NCBI GenBank assembly: GCA_028751875.1
Contig: CM054155.1
Coordinates: 3,117,717-3,181,716 of the forward strand
Length of the DNA: 64,000 nucleotides
Reading direction: 5' to 3'
DNA from: Rapana venosa
Lineage: Eukaryota > Mollusca > Gastropoda > Neogastropoda > Muricidae
Shown here: one piece after another, positions 20,181 to 32,117 of the stretch
Layout: each line of letters opens with the position of its first letter
How positions within the stretch are numbered: position 1 is the first letter of the stretch
Notes under the pieces: generated by a model
The model's database searches: none
Told to the model about the DNA's origin: nothing
The model's input: the letters and a program-made list of their open reading frames with translations, nothing else
Position numbers and translations under genes: made by a program

Positions 20181-20250
20181 CGTTTGAAACAAGATAAAAG
20201 AACAAAATTAATAACATTACTATCAACAGAAAGACTTAAAGATAAGTATT

Positions 20251-20400
20251 TCCCATCCCGAAAAGGGGTGCGCTGGGCCCGACTTGTCAGGCGTTTAACG
20301 GCAGCGCACCTATTTTTGCTCATATGACAGACAATAGGCCCTAGTTGCTTTCTGAGCGTTCGAAGACGACGACGAAGAAGAAGGAGGAGAAGGAAGAGAA
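20251..20400 (+). mobile_element. Family E retroposon, tail-proximal fragment
   Basis: Keeps the hairpin (GCGCTGGGCCCGACTTGTCA...GCAGCGC), CATATGACAGACAATAG, GAGCGTTCGAAGACGACGAC, and a GAA/GGA tail continuing to about 20420. Its 5' truncation matches the copy at 10.1 kb. Confidence 0.75.
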
Positions 20401-20469
20401 GAACAAGAACAAGAAGAAATATAGTCTTATATTCAAAAGTTTACCTTGTGTGAGAGACATGCATTGAGA

Positions 20470-20471
20470 GG

Positions 20472-20545
<74 letters not shown>

Positions 20546-20570
20546 GAGAGAGAAGGGGTGGGGGGGGGGG
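20470..20570. repeat. (GA)n array with G-run
   Basis: GA units with GAGG slips, ending in a short G-run. Confidence 0.95.
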
Positions 20571-20765
20571 AGGCAAACATTTAAATAGACAAGCAGACAG
20601 ACAGACAAGCTAGTTGACTGACACGGGGACTGAATGAAAAAAAGCACATGGATGCTTATTTCATTATCCTAAAAATAAAAGAAAATAAATAAATGGATAG
20701 CGAAACAAACTGGTGAACGCAAGCAGGCAATTAGTTTTGTCGTCCATACAGATGTCACTGGCCCA

Positions 20766-21015
20766 AGGTGAGGGGACTGTATTTCTGGAGGTCCAAGTGT
20801 AGGCCATGTTTTTCAGCTTCTTGTACCTGTCCGGCCTCAACGATCTGACAATGTTCAGGTCATCCCAACGGCTGAGCTGATCGCTCGAGCTGCATATTGA
20901 AATGATCTGCATTCTTTTAATCCCCCGAGCATATTGGCACACAGATTTCACAGCACATTTATTTCATCTATCTATCGATTTTACAACAATATTTTTACAG
21001 TGTATATATATATAA

Positions 21016-21079
<64 letters not shown>

Positions 21080-21215
21080 TATTATATATATATAAATTTC
21101 ATAGCATTATTTCGCTATCGATTTTACAACAATATTTTACAGCACACTTTCCTTCTTTTCTTGATATTATCAGTTTTTGGTGGCAGCACTGGTAGGCCAA
21201 AGGATTATTAAATTA
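20766..21215 (-). repeat. Dispersed repeat G, copy 1, split by (AT)n
   Basis: Matches 62476-62783 over most of its length: GGTCCAAGTGTAGGCCATGT, TCTTCTTGTACCTGTC-type sequence, GATCTGACAATGTT, CATATTGGCACACAGATTTC, ACAACAATATTTTACAG. The minus strand here has an open frame with IVRSLRPDRYKKLKNMAYTW, but the other copy is broken in that frame. Class unknown. An (AT)n block (21001-21093) lies inside, and the 50 bases before it are repeated after it. Confidence 0.65.
21001..21093. repeat. (AT)n array inside a duplicated flank
   Basis: AT units with small slips. GATTTTACAACAATATTT occurs on both sides (near 20978 and 21119), so the array sits within a short tandem duplication. Confidence 0.9.
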
Positions 21216-22149
21216 TTACCGTGAGAGCAAAAGTACCTCTGCATTTTGCTCCTCCAGATGTCAAAACTCGAATCGGTCAGATCGCACAGATCAAATGTTC
21301 TTATGGCAAAGGGTCCTCCAGTAGTATTACTAAAATTCTAAATTCGTAACCTAATTTAAATCTTCAAAAATAGTACTTGCAATGAGGAAAGACTTGTAAT
21401 TGTTACTTGAACTTGTTTCCCTTCACTACTCGTAGTCGTTAAAATAAAATATATAAAAAATGTGTCTAACTATCGAAAAATTCCTCCAATAATATTGAAT
21501 GATAATATCAAAACCAGTATGGACATTAGTTGTAGTCAGACTACTGGAATGTAACAGGTTGGATTTCAAAATAGGAGCTCTAGGTAATGGCAACAATATG
21601 ATGGGCATAGCGTTTCTCATTTATTTTATTACATAGTACAAGACAAAAATACTTTAACAAAATGATTTTTTTCAGTGAGAATATTTCAAAAGTTGGATTG
21701 AAAAACTAAACAAAAGTAACAGGCTTAACAGCCGATAGGAAAGAAATGAGAGATAAAAAATTAAACAAAGCGACAAGTTTCTAGTGCAGCGACAGCAGAT
21801 GCTGACTGATATAGCAGACAGGAATACCATGGGATGGCACCAACTGTCTTCTGATCCAGAGGAAAGCACTAAGTAAAACCTTTGACAGGGGAGGTAGGGA
21901 GAAAAAGTGTGTCTATGTACAGAGAATGGTGGAGGTGAGAATGGAGTTATACAGATAGGTTGATGATACAAACCTTCCTTTTCAGTTTCCAGTTTGTATC
22001 TTGAAAGCATCACTACATGCAAATCATATCGTTTGATATCACTTGTAAGGAGGTAGACGTTAAAATGTAGCCCTACCAATTAAAAACAAAAAACCTACGC
22101 AAGACATTCTTTTTTTTTTTTAATTCCAGACACTCCTTTTTTTTTTTAC
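21216..22149. other. AT-rich unique sequence, no gene recognised
   Basis: Minus-strand frames at 21426-21620 and 21672-22079 have no recognisable domain. A short stretch near 21222 (GAGAGCAAAAGTACCTCTGC) resembles one near 63507, so an old repeat may be present. Confidence 0.5.
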
Positions 22150-22500
22150 AGGCCTCTAGTAAAGTGTGTATGAGTGGCGCTAGAGGTGGCGACACGGTTG
22201 ACGGTTGACTCACTTGAAGGGGGAGATCATTTTTTGCTTCGCTCCAGTGACCACAGTCAGTGTTTGAACAGCTATAGACAACAGGGGACATCACCCCCTT
22301 TCCCTCAGACCGCCGGCGACAAATCATACACACTTGGAGAGAAGGAGAATGGTGAAGGAGGGGGAGGTGTGTATGAAATGGGGGATAGGGGGTGGGTGTT
22401 GAATAATGGCAGAGGGTTGTGAAGAAGGGGGAGGAGGGAGGAAAGGGGTCTTACAAGTGTCAGGTATAAATTGATTTTTGACAGTTATGAAATGCTGGCA
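22150..22500 (-). repeat. Family Q module, copy 1 (inverted)
   Basis: Read on the minus strand: ACTGTCAAAAATCAATTTAT-type box, then 230 bases later a GACTGTGGTCACTGGAGC-type box. Both boxes and their spacing recur at 23.6, 25.1 and 26.6 kb on the plus strand. Function unknown. Confidence 0.6.
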
Positions 22501-22633
22501 GAGTTGTAAAGAAACGGGGGAGAGACAGTAGAGCGGCAGCTGAATCACTGTCACTTATACGGGAACAAATTGTTCCCAGGAGGAAGTTCAGTTAGAGAAA
22601 AGGACAGGAATTTCTTTCCTTTTTTTTTAACAA

Positions 22634-22635
<2 letters not shown>

Positions 22636-22716
<81 letters not shown>

Positions 22717-22726
22717 TAGGAAAAAA

Positions 22727-22761
<35 letters not shown>
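22636..22761. repeat. (TC)n and poly(G)
   Basis: About 38 TC units, a short TTTTATAGGAAAAAA spacer, then 35 G. Confidence 0.98.
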
Positions 22762-23220
22762 CGAGCAATAGCATAATTGTGCAGGCTCATGTTCTCTTCG
22801 TTTTTCCCAGTGTTGTTATTTGTACTTTGATGTTTTAATATGGTTTTGATCTTCTCCATGCTGTGCTATACGTACCCTGATACCAGTTAATCCCATTCAG
22901 TTCCTTAACACGTACGTATGAACAGTCACTCCATGCTTACATTAAACATACATCTATGCTCCCAAATATCGAATACCGTTAAACTGAAAAAAAAAGAAAA
23001 CACACACATCAATTACCCTATCTTACGCCTGGACAAAAGAGCAAATGAAATGGCACAAATGTAGGACAAGCATCCTGTGGCCATCCCAGCGTCTGCACTT
23101 TGCAAGTCACTAACTGGCGGCCAGAACAAAGTGCAGACAGAGTGCAATAAACTGTTTTAAGGGAAAATGCTGTCAGGCTTGCTTGAAAAAGGACAGGAGA
23201 ACGGACTGGCAAACAGAGAG
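22762..23220. other. Unique sequence, nothing recognised
   Basis: Mixed composition, no frame or motif of note. Confidence 0.6.
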
Positions 23221-23221
23221 G

Positions 23222-23310
<89 letters not shown>

Positions 23311-23472
23311 AGACAGACAGACAGACAGAAAGACAGACAGATAGACAGGCAGACTGACACGCAGATGGAGTAAGGCAGCCAACCAGTTACACAGGGAGAT
23401 CATAGACACACTGACAGAGAAGCAAAGACACGCTGACTGACAGACAGACAGACAGACAGACAGACAGGCAGA
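23221..23472. repeat. (GA)n and (GACA)n arrays
   Basis: (GA)n at 23221-23308, (ACAG)n at 23312-23345 and 23441-23468, with partial units between. Confidence 0.95.
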
Positions 23473-23589
23473 CAAAGAAACAGAAAAGGGGAGCTTGAGA
23501 AAATTCAACCTTGCCCCTAAATAAAAGTCCTTTCAGAAAAAGGTTAATCAAAGGCATTCTGACGTCTATCTAAAGTCTTGGCCGGTTTT

Positions 23590-23900
23590 TCCCCCTCTCC
23601 TGTCAAAAACCAATTCATACCTAACACCTGTGATCCTCCTTCCTTTCTCCAGGTGTTCCCTTCTCTCCAGCCGTTTTCATACCAAACCACCGCTCGTGGT
23701 TTCTACCCCACCTTCATTCTCAATGACGTGACAGTTCAAGTTCGAATTATCCCCAGTGGACGGTGTACTATGATCTGTTGGCATCAGTCTCAGGTCACAT
23801 AGTGACGTCCCTTGTTGACCAACTCGACTGTTCAGACAGTGACTGTGGCTATGGAGTCCAGACAGGTACCACTGTCTTCACCTCTCCATCGTTTTTTCAA
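23590..23900 (+). repeat. Family Q module, copy 2
   Basis: CCTGTCAAAAACCAATTCAT box near 23601 and TCAGACAGTGACTGTGGCTA box near 23834. The 75-codon frame 23578-23802 is not conserved in other copies. Confidence 0.6.
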
Positions 23901-23965
23901 CAGCATAGATTTGAAATCTGTTGTTCATCATGTTTAAGGAGAGTTGTATGCGTGTAAATGATTTG

Positions 23966-24043
23966 AGTGCAAGCGCTTCGATTTGTTTTGTTTTTACAAG
24001 ATTCAGCGCTATATAATTCCATATATTATTATTATTATTATTT
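23966..24043 (+). mobile_element. SINE/L2-like 3' tail ending in (ATT)n
   Basis: GCGCTTCGATTTG...ACAAGATTCAGCGCTATATA then ATT units, as at 3.94 and 44.2 kb. No SINE body precedes it. Confidence 0.7.
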
Positions 24044-24404
24044 TAGGGTATCTGCTTTCCGTAGCAAACTATGATCACATCCACATCATGCAGGCACTTC
24101 ATGGAACACTGTAAGATTCACAGAGAAGCCTTTTCCCGTCAGCCGCAAACCCTGCACTGTACTGGTCAATGTTTCCCCTGTGAGTCGCGGTATAGCTGAC
24201 AGCCCCTCCCTCCCTCCCTCCCTCCATCCCCACTGTTGTCTATGGCAGGATGCCTCTTGTCACATGACATGCCTCTTATGCACGTATGACCACATGGTTC
24301 GTTTACACACTTTCTAAATGCATACTATACCCATGCAGAGGAATGAAACATGGCAATCAATGACCCCATACTTCATGTCAGCTTCCAGTGAGTTGTGGAA
24401 ACAT
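24044..24404. other. Unique sequence with a (CCCT)n run
   Basis: CCCT units near 24207-24228. Nothing else recognised. Confidence 0.6.
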
Positions 24405-24490
24405 ACCCAACAAGCATACATCTGTCATGACCTAAAGTGGTATACAATACAATGCAATGCAATACAATACAATACAATACAATACAAGTA
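24405..24490 (+). mobile_element. SINE family F 3' terminus with (AATAC)n tail
   Basis: CTGTCATGACCTAAAGTGGT followed by AATAC/AATGC pentamers, matching the end of the 61.6 kb copy (CCATGACAGAAAGTAGTATA, then GCAATACAATAC). Confidence 0.6.
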
Positions 24491-24954
24491 TTCTGCACAA
24501 GAAAACGAGGTGTTCTGAAGTTAGAATGTATCAGCTAAGATCAGCAGGCGCACCTCGTGCATAGTCACCAGCATAGGAGAGAAAACCAGGCACTGGGCAG
24601 TGCACCCAGTAGTCTATAGACGGCAGAGAAGAGAAAAAAAGAGAAGCCAGCTACGTGTTTGCTACTACCAGCTTTCTTTTTCTTTCCAGAAGAAGCCCTG
24701 GTGTAAACAACACCTAGTTTTGCATTGTTATATAATTATAGCAACCCATACACAGAGCACCTGTAACTGAGCTCAATGCAAGATAACAGCTCCCCCTCTC
24801 AATAATCAGTTGTATTTTTGGGGAATTATACATTATGAAAAACTTCAAACAAAACGATTTTTAAAATAAAGATCATTACTTCAGATATTATTGTGTCCGA
24901 CTGTTACTCTTTTACACATACATTTTCTTCATGAGAATTTCCATGAACTCTTGT
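24491..24954. other. Unique sequence, nothing recognised
   Basis: AT-rich, no frame of note. Confidence 0.6.
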
Positions 24955-25500
24955 CCTGATCTGTTAAAAATCGATTCACGCCCAGCATGCAGTAAATGCT
25001 GTTTTTACATTCTGTGTGCATCCATGTCTGTTGTTTGCATGTATGCCTACCTGCTTGTCTGTCCTATCTCTCACTCTTATTATTTCTGATATATTGTACA
25101 GTCTCCTTAATATGTCAAAAATCGGCTCAAGATTGACAAGCATAAAATCCTCTCTCCCTACCCACTTCACTGTCTCCATTCTCTCCCTTCTCCCCTCCCT
25201 TGCCCATGTCTAATATACCCCCTCTCCCTTTTCCCAAGGTCTCTCCTCTCCTCCCTCTACCAGGCTTTCCAGACAGTGTGTGTGTGTGGGTGTGTGGAGA
25301 AAGTTGATGCCGCCCCATTGTGTCCCTGAATGATCAGCCAGACAGTACCTGTGCTCACTGGAGCAAAAAGGAACTCTGGGCATCTTGTTTTCTGAGACTG
25401 CCGGAAGCAGTGTAGACTCAGTGCTGCTCCTACAGGTCTTGTGTCTGTCTTTTGGTGTACAGTTTATCAATCCTGTGCCATTCTTTACTCTTGTTTTGTG
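24955..25500 (+). repeat. Family Q module, copy 3
   Basis: First box near 25113 (GTCAAAAATCGGCTCAAGAT), second box near 25337-25364 (CAGACAGTACCTGTGCTCAC). It then shares AGCATCTTGTTTTCTG-like sequence and CTCCTACAGGT..TTGTGTC, and TCTTTTGGTGTACAGTTTAT with copy 4. A partial extra first box lies near 24960. Confidence 0.75.
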
Positions 25501-25526
25501 GGGAAAATGCTGTATGAAGACTTTGT

Positions 25527-25572
<46 letters not shown>

Positions 25573-25575
25573 TGT
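25527..25575. repeat. (GT)n microsatellite
   Basis: About 22 GT units with a TTTG slip. It follows family Q copy 3, just as a (GT)n array follows copy 4. Confidence 0.97.
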
Positions 25576-25635
25576 GCGTTGTTCTGCATGCAAGCATGCA
25601 CGCTCACATGTGTGTATGTTTTATTTATTTATTCT

Positions 25636-25790
25636 TTTATATTGAGGATAATGGAATAAGCACTTATGTGTTTTTTACATCCAGAACCCGATGTGTGTGC
25701 GGTTTTGTGATTTTTGTCATCCGTTCCCACCAGCACACAATGGCCTACTCTTCTGAAGAGCGGAATGGGTTTTAACGTGTGCACAAGATG
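25636..25790 (-). mobile_element. SINE H fragment (inverted)
   Basis: GTCATCCGTTCCCACCAGCA then ACAATGGCCTACTCTTC and TTTTAACGTGTGCACAAGAT are the reverse complement of the SINE H body at 44.05-44.13 kb. The head is missing. Confidence 0.7.
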
Positions 25791-26155
25791 TGTGTGTGTG
25801 TGTGCACGTGCAGTATACTACATTATCTTAATTAGAGTCAACCTGACTCAAAATTACAAAAGTCCATGACTGTTAAAAAAAAGTCCTGTTCTACGGACAA
25901 GCACACTTGCATCTGATGCTTGGTGTATACACAGCATGGGTTTCAATGAGTAATGGTGACCCTGTGGCCTGGGATCTGCTTAATATGTTCCACCCAGTTT
26001 GTGTAACTTGCTGGTTTGTTGTTAGCTGGTTTACCCCACATGCTATAGGAAACAACACATCAGCTACTGTAAGCATGACTGTTTTCTTCTGCAGCATTGT
26101 CAGAAGTGGGAAGCTGAAACAAACTTTTATATATATCCTATATCTCTCTCTCTAC

Positions 26156-26188
<33 letters not shown>

Positions 26189-26389
26189 TGTATGTATAAT
26201 TATTGCACACCCTTAGCAAGAGCAAAACATACTGCACAAAATAGCATGGGACAACAACAGGACTGTCACCAGCTCGTGATCGGCTTAACAACACAGTAAC
26301 TTTATCATCTCACAGCTGTATATTATGTATGTCTGCATGCGGGAATGCCAGCCTGTCAATTGTTCACTCTTATCATGTTGGATACATCT
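25791..26389. other. Unique sequence with (GTAT)n
   Basis: (GTAT)n at 26158-26198. Frames on both strands (25891-26097, 25907-26299) match nothing recognised. Confidence 0.6.
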
Positions 26390-27015
26390 CTACCATCTCC
26401 TCTGACCTGTCAAACAAGGATTCATGCTCATCAAGTGTGAAATCCTCTTTCTGAAGCCCTTGATTTCTCTGTCATTCTGTCAATCTCTGATCATGCCTGA
26501 CCCATCTCTCAAACTTTGCCTTACAAGCATGGCATCTTTTTTCCATCTGCATGTCTGTCTGTCTGCTCGTCTATCCTTACGTTACTCTCACACTCTATTA
26601 TCATTTCTGATATATCTCTAAGCCTTTTTAACCTGTCAAAATCAGTTCATGATTGACAAGCATGAAATCCTCTCTCCAAAACCACCTCACAAATCTCTTT
26701 TCATCCACCACCCCTTCCCTTACCCATGTCCCCAAGCACTATTACCTTATGCCCCCTGCTCTACCTCCTCCTCGTCTTTTTTATAATTTCTTTTTCTCCC
26801 CTTTGCACACAGTGTGTGTGGGTGTGTGGAGAAAGTTGATGCCACCCCATTGTGTCCCTGAATGATCAGCCAGACAGTACCTGTGCTCACTGGAGCAGAA
26901 AAAGAAATCAGGGCATCTTGTTTTCTGTGACTGCTGTGAAGCGTGTAGACTCTCTGCTGCTCCTACAGGTTTTGTGTCTGTCTTTTGGTGTACAGTTTAT
27001 CAATCACTGTCTCGT
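26390..27015 (+). repeat. Family Q module, copy 4
   Basis: Closely matches copy 3 at an offset of about 1.54 kb: GTGGAGAAAGTTGATGCCAC, CCCATTGTGTCCCTGAATGA, TCAGCCAGACAGTACCTGTG, GCATCTTGTTTTCTGTGACT, TCTTTTGGTGTACAGTTTAT. A partial first box also occurs near 26408. Frames differ between copies 3 and 4, so protein-level selection is not supported. Confidence 0.78.
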
Positions 27016-27099
27016 TTTTTTCTGTTGTGTGAAAGAAAATGCTTATGAAGATTGTCTGTTTCCCAGTCAGTCTGTGTCTGATCCACGGGCACACAATAA

Positions 27100-27102
<3 letters not shown>

Positions 27103-27169
<67 letters not shown>

Positions 27170-27184
27170 GTGTGTGTGTGTGTG

Positions 27185-27228
<44 letters not shown>

Positions 27229-27275
27229 GGAGAAGAGAGACAGAGATAGAGAGAGACAGAGACAGAGAGAACAGA
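27103..27275. repeat. (GT)n then (GA)n and GACA units
   Basis: (GT)n at 27103-27184 with one slip, (GA)n at 27187-27226, and GAGACA units to 27271. Confidence 0.97.
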
Positions 27276-27391
27276 AATACTTCAACAGGCAGTTTTGTCT
27301 TTGTGTTTTTGCTGTGTTGTATTGTTGTACTGTGTTGTTTTTTTAATTGTACTGTATTCCACTTTGAGTCATTGGCAGATATCTCTGCATC

Positions 27392-27605
27392 AAATTTGGG
27401 GTGCTCTCCCTGGGGAAAGCACCTAACTACAAAAGCAGCACCACCATTTTTTTATTCTCAGTTCTCCTGTCTGTAAGTGTATTTCTTTCCCTATGAGAGT
27501 GGCTTTTTTATTTGCAGAATTTTGTCATGGGTTCTTTTCTTCATTTTATTGTCTCATCTGAAAGACTCGCACCCAGGCCACCACTCAAGGTCTAGTAAAT
27601 AGGGG
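27392..27605 (-). mobile_element. SINE family F, diverged copy with internal deletion
   Basis: On the minus strand: GGGTGCGAGTCTTTCAGATG, AGAACCCATGACAAAATTCT, AAAGCCACTCTCATAGGGAA, GGTGGTGCTGC, CTTTCCCCAGGGAGAGCACC. The CCGAGGTCCCATGTG part of the core is missing. Confidence 0.6.
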
Positions 27606-28160
27606 AAACGCTTGGTTCCAATACGCAACTTCTTGCTTTCTAAATGGGTACAAGACATCTGGAGGGATACATATCTCTAGACCATGGATATGTACATGCA
27701 TAATTATTAACTGATTGATTTATTGTTTATTTATTTATTTTGTCTATTAGTATAAATGCTCATGGGAAAAGCAATGATGATTCTTATGACAATTGAAAAA
27801 TATCTTTCGTGGTTGAATGAATTTTGTTTTAATGAAATAAGCCTTTGGGTTCGGGCTTTTTCTTCTTATTCCTCAGCCAAAGCTCTGTTTTGCCAATGGT
27901 GATATTTTGCGTATGAACCCGTTTTTTCCAACCACTCAGGTAGCCCACATTCAGACTTCGGTAAAAAGTTTATTTGATCTGGGGTGTTTTTTTCGAAGAC
28001 AAAAAATTATCAGTAGAAATATCGTTAAATTTTCAAATTCGATTGGAACACACAAAGACGTCGTTTCCTTTGTTATACGTTACAGTACCTCAAGTTTCTA
28101 GCAGGAGGAACTGGAAGCCTTTCAAAAGAAGCACTTTGAATCAATACATTGGCTGATTAT
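27606..28160. other. AT-rich sequence with a 64-codon frame
   Basis: Plus-strand frame 27907-28101 (MRMNPFFPTTQVAHIQTSVK...) is not recognised. No repeat copy elsewhere in the window supports it. Confidence 0.45.
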
Positions 28161-28164
28161 TCTC

Positions 28165-28245
28165 GTACAGAGAGAGAGAACTCTGAACTCTGAACTCTGA
28201 ACGTTTAATTGTACTTCGGCCTTGGGCCACAACACAGGTAAAGGG
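28165..28245 (-). mobile_element. LINE-like 3' end with (GTTCAGA)n tail
   Basis: On the minus strand, GGCCGAAGTACAATTAAACG leads into GTTCAGAGTTCAGAGTTCAG. The arrangement, a near-polyadenylation-signal then a short tandem tail, matches other LINE ends in the window. Confidence 0.55.
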
Positions 28246-28289
28246 GACAAAAGGGAACAAACTGAAATATGTAAATCAATAGTTTTCAC

Positions 28290-28380
28290 AGAGAGAGAGA
28301 ACTCGAACTCGAACTCGAATATTTTAATGAGGGTAATTGGATAAGCCAGAGGCTTCTTTACACCAGGCCCTCAAGGGGAA
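28290..28380 (-). mobile_element. LINE-like 3' end with (GAGTTC)n tail
   Basis: On the minus strand GGGCCTGGTGTAAAGAAGCC, CCAATTACCCTCATTAAAAT, then TTCGAGTTCGAGTTCGAGTT. The related end at 28165-28245 has a different hexamer-like tail. Confidence 0.6.
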
Positions 28381-28537
28381 AAAGTGAAACAAACATGAAT
28401 AAACCATTTGATCAATAAACAAGATAATGTCAAAAAGCAAAGAAATGAATCATTCAAATAGCCCTTCAATTATTGACTGAAGTCATGAAATCAATGAAAG
28501 ACCACACAAGTAAACCAATCGAATAAATAGACATAAA

Positions 28538-28552
28538 GAGAGAGAGAGAGGT

Positions 28553-28599
<47 letters not shown>

Positions 28600-28712
28600 G
28601 TACGCTGACAAACACACAGACCAACATACAGGTACGCAGGCAGGCAAACAAGGTAGGGAGGGATGGGGGTGGGGATGGGGGAGACAGAGGGGGGGGGGGG
28701 GGGGGGGGGGGA
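28538..28712. repeat. (GA)n and poly(G)
   Basis: (GA)n with GGTGAG/GAGG slips at 28538-28596, then GGGAT units and a G-run at 28690-28711. Confidence 0.95.
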
Positions 28713-28749
28713 GGGAAAGGAGTCAGGCACGGCAACGCCTCACGATCTC

Positions 28750-28772
28750 CGCTACTGCTACTGCTACTACTA

Positions 28773-28818
<46 letters not shown>

Positions 28819-28825
28819 GCTGCTG

Positions 28826-28872
<47 letters not shown>

Positions 28873-28903
28873 GCTACTACTACTACTACTACTACTACTA
28901 CTA

Positions 28904-28939
<36 letters not shown>

Positions 28940-28965
28940 GACTACGACGACGACGACGACGACGT
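28750..28965. repeat. (CTA/CTG)n then (ACG)n trinucleotide array
   Basis: About 70 trinucleotide units in blocks of CTA, CTG, CTA and finally ACG. CTG/CTA arrays of this length are usually length-variable. Confidence 0.97.
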
Positions 28966-29039
28966 ACCACTGTTGTTTAATTTGGCATTCCGCAGACCAG
29001 TCACAACCACATAAAATACAGGAAAGGTAGATTACTCTT

Positions 29040-29640
29040 ACGGCGTGACGATTCCGGAGGGGGAGGAGGTTGGGGTGAACGCAAGGAGGGTGGGTGAACA
29101 AAGAAAACAAGAAAGTAGAGAAAGGGCGGGAGAAGGAAGGAGGGGAAGGTGGGGGAGTCGATCTCTACCTTTCTTTTATCGTCGTTTCTTTTTTTTGGCG
29201 TTCTTCCCCAACTCCGGTCCATATTTTTCTTTCTCCATTTTTTTCTCTCTCCTTCTCCGGTGGGTGTTTTGTATGGTGGGCTGACAGCGGCCATTGTGCA
29301 TGGCGCAGCGGAGGAAGAGGGGCCCCTCCCGATCACAAGGCAGCCACAAACAAACTCCTAAAGGCTGTAAAAATTATTCACTGGAAATCAACCCCAACTC
29401 CACATCGGGATGGAGCTGTTGAAGCGAAGCGAGCGGGTCGGTAAGGGAGGTGTTTTGCAGATGAAAGGGATTTATGAAGCAAAAGAAATTTATTGTGTAG
29501 CCTCGCCGAAGAAGCGCGCAGGAAGGACCCAACTTTTGTGGCGGAGTCGTCTATTAAACACGGTTTAGCTGGCTGGGGCGGAGTGGGTAAGGACGGAAGT
29601 CTGGTGTGGAGGAGACCTGCTGAAAAATGGTCCATCCGAG
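29040..29640. other. GC-balanced unique block, candidate conserved non-coding DNA
   Basis: Unique sequence with several CpGs, including CGGCCATTGTGCATGGCGCA near 29289 and AAGCGAAGCGAGCGGGTCGG near 29424. Frames on both strands overlap heavily without a recognisable protein. It could be regulatory or an unrecognised exon. Confidence 0.25.
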
Positions 29641-30699
29641 TGACGTTGAAAGTACTTGTTTCAGTTTAAAGATGATGACTACAAGAGACAACATCTTAAA
29701 TAACAAACAGGGAGGCAGGACAACTTTTCGCCTTCGAAAAGGACACAGGCCCATGACTTCAAGGCAACATCTCTGCTTTGTAGTGAACTTCCCCTTACAA
29801 TGCAGCAAATATGATAATCATCTCTAGCAAGCAGAAGAAACAGGCTGCCGTGAGCAGAGAGCCATGCCCTCCCCTGTGGCTACAGGTGGGTGTGTGCTGG
29901 TCGTCATGCAGGAGACGTCGGGTTGTCGGAGAGCGAGGGCCACAGGCTGTCCAAACCCAGCACATCATGCTGAACAGTTCAAGGAAAGCTGTAGAAAAAC
30001 AACAACAACAACAATAAATGGAAACAAAAACCCCTGAGCTCGCCACAATGACGTTTTCATCAGATACAAGTGCAGGTGGACCTACATCAGCACAGTCGTC
30101 ATCCAGGACCTCCACAAACAGTAACACAAACATCAATATACACAAAAAGGGTCAAATGGCACACACTTATGCAGCAATGGACAATTCAGATTATCTGAGA
30201 AGCAACAGTCTGTGATAATAAATGAGCTTGATCATCAGATCCGTGAGGATAAGTTTTGATAAAGTACAGGTGAACTGATCGCCATCACAGAAAATAGCAA
30301 AACAGCAGTGAGGGAAGGAGCTGAACAAAAAAAACAACCCAGATTAACAGAAATAGATATTACTTCCAAAATGTTTTTGCTAAAGGCAAGAACATTATCC
30401 CAGAGTCCACGGTATACTCTCAGGCATATCTTATTTTCATTCAATTTCCTGCAATGACTGTATCTTCGGCTGCAGTGTGTTATAAAAGACTGTTCTCAAA
30501 CCACTGTTATTACTGCAGTCAGTACTTCTGTTATTGGTGATCCTGCAGCATCTGTAGCCCACAAAGTTCCCGAGGATTAAACCTCTGCAAACTTTGCAAT
30601 CAATGAGAAAGGGGGAACAACAACAACACAACAACAAAATACTCTCACAAACGTTACAGCTTCCCACCCACACAGTCCCAATCCCTGACCCAGCATTTC
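29641..30699. other. Unique sequence, no gene recognised
   Basis: Frames 29627-29827, 29811-30017 and 30018-30215 on the plus strand lie end to end. They share no recognised domain and are broken by stops. CAA-rich runs at 30000-30015 and 30617-30637. Confidence 0.45.
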
Positions 30700-31020
30700 A
30701 GAGGCACTCTGTGGAAGCCTCCAGTCCTGTGGCGGGCTGCTGTGGCCAGCAGCAGACAGACCGGGAAACGAAAGGAACGGCTGGCTGAAACACGGCCATC
30801 GGAACACGAGACAGGGACGGCGTCGGGAGCGGCGATTGAAAACGGCGTCTGTTAGCGGCATTGTGCCGCGCGTCTCCCAACAAACTCCTGGCGCCGGAGT
30901 GCCCCTGCCTCAGAATGACGACGTTGGGAGGGAGGGAGGGGCGGGGGCGGGGAGGAGGGAGCGCGTGAATGGGAGCGCTAGTGCATGTTATTAACATCCC
31001 TGCTCATCTCTTTCGGATCT
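30700..31020. other. CpG-rich unique block
   Basis: High G+C with many CpGs (for example GGCGTCGGGAGCGGCGATTG near 30818 and GTGCCGCGCGTCTCCCAACA near 30863). It could be a promoter-type island or a conserved element. No ATG/donor pair as good as the 9.16 kb one was seen. Confidence 0.3.
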
Positions 31021-31025
31021 AACCT

Positions 31026-31655
<630 letters not shown>

Positions 31656-31816
31656 CACTTCAGGCTTGAGAGCCGGTGATGATTTTCCTTCACTTCCAGT
31701 GGCTGGCTACATGACTGTTGCAGAGGGAAAATAATACAACCACGGGCTGGAGGGCAGGGGAGAGGGAGGGAGGGAGGAGGAGATGCAAGAGTTGAGGCCC
31801 CGGGGCTGCTAGATCC
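31656..31816. other. Short unique stretch
   Basis: GC-balanced, ending in a GGGA run. No feature recognised. Confidence 0.5.
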
Positions 31817-31878
<62 letters not shown>

Positions 31879-32077
31879 CAGCTTACCTGTGTGTGTGTGC
31901 GTGTGTGATATGAAGGGAGAGGGAGGAGAGGAGACAGGGTGAAAAGTTCCGGAGGAAGGGAGGTGCAAGGGGGTAGGGGGGGGGGGGGGGTAGGTGTTTG
32001 TGGGTGGGCTCCCATTGGAACCTACCCTAGCGGAAAGCGCATGAGAGGTTGTAGAAATGAAAAGACTTCGTTATGGA

Positions 32078-32117
<40 letters not shown>

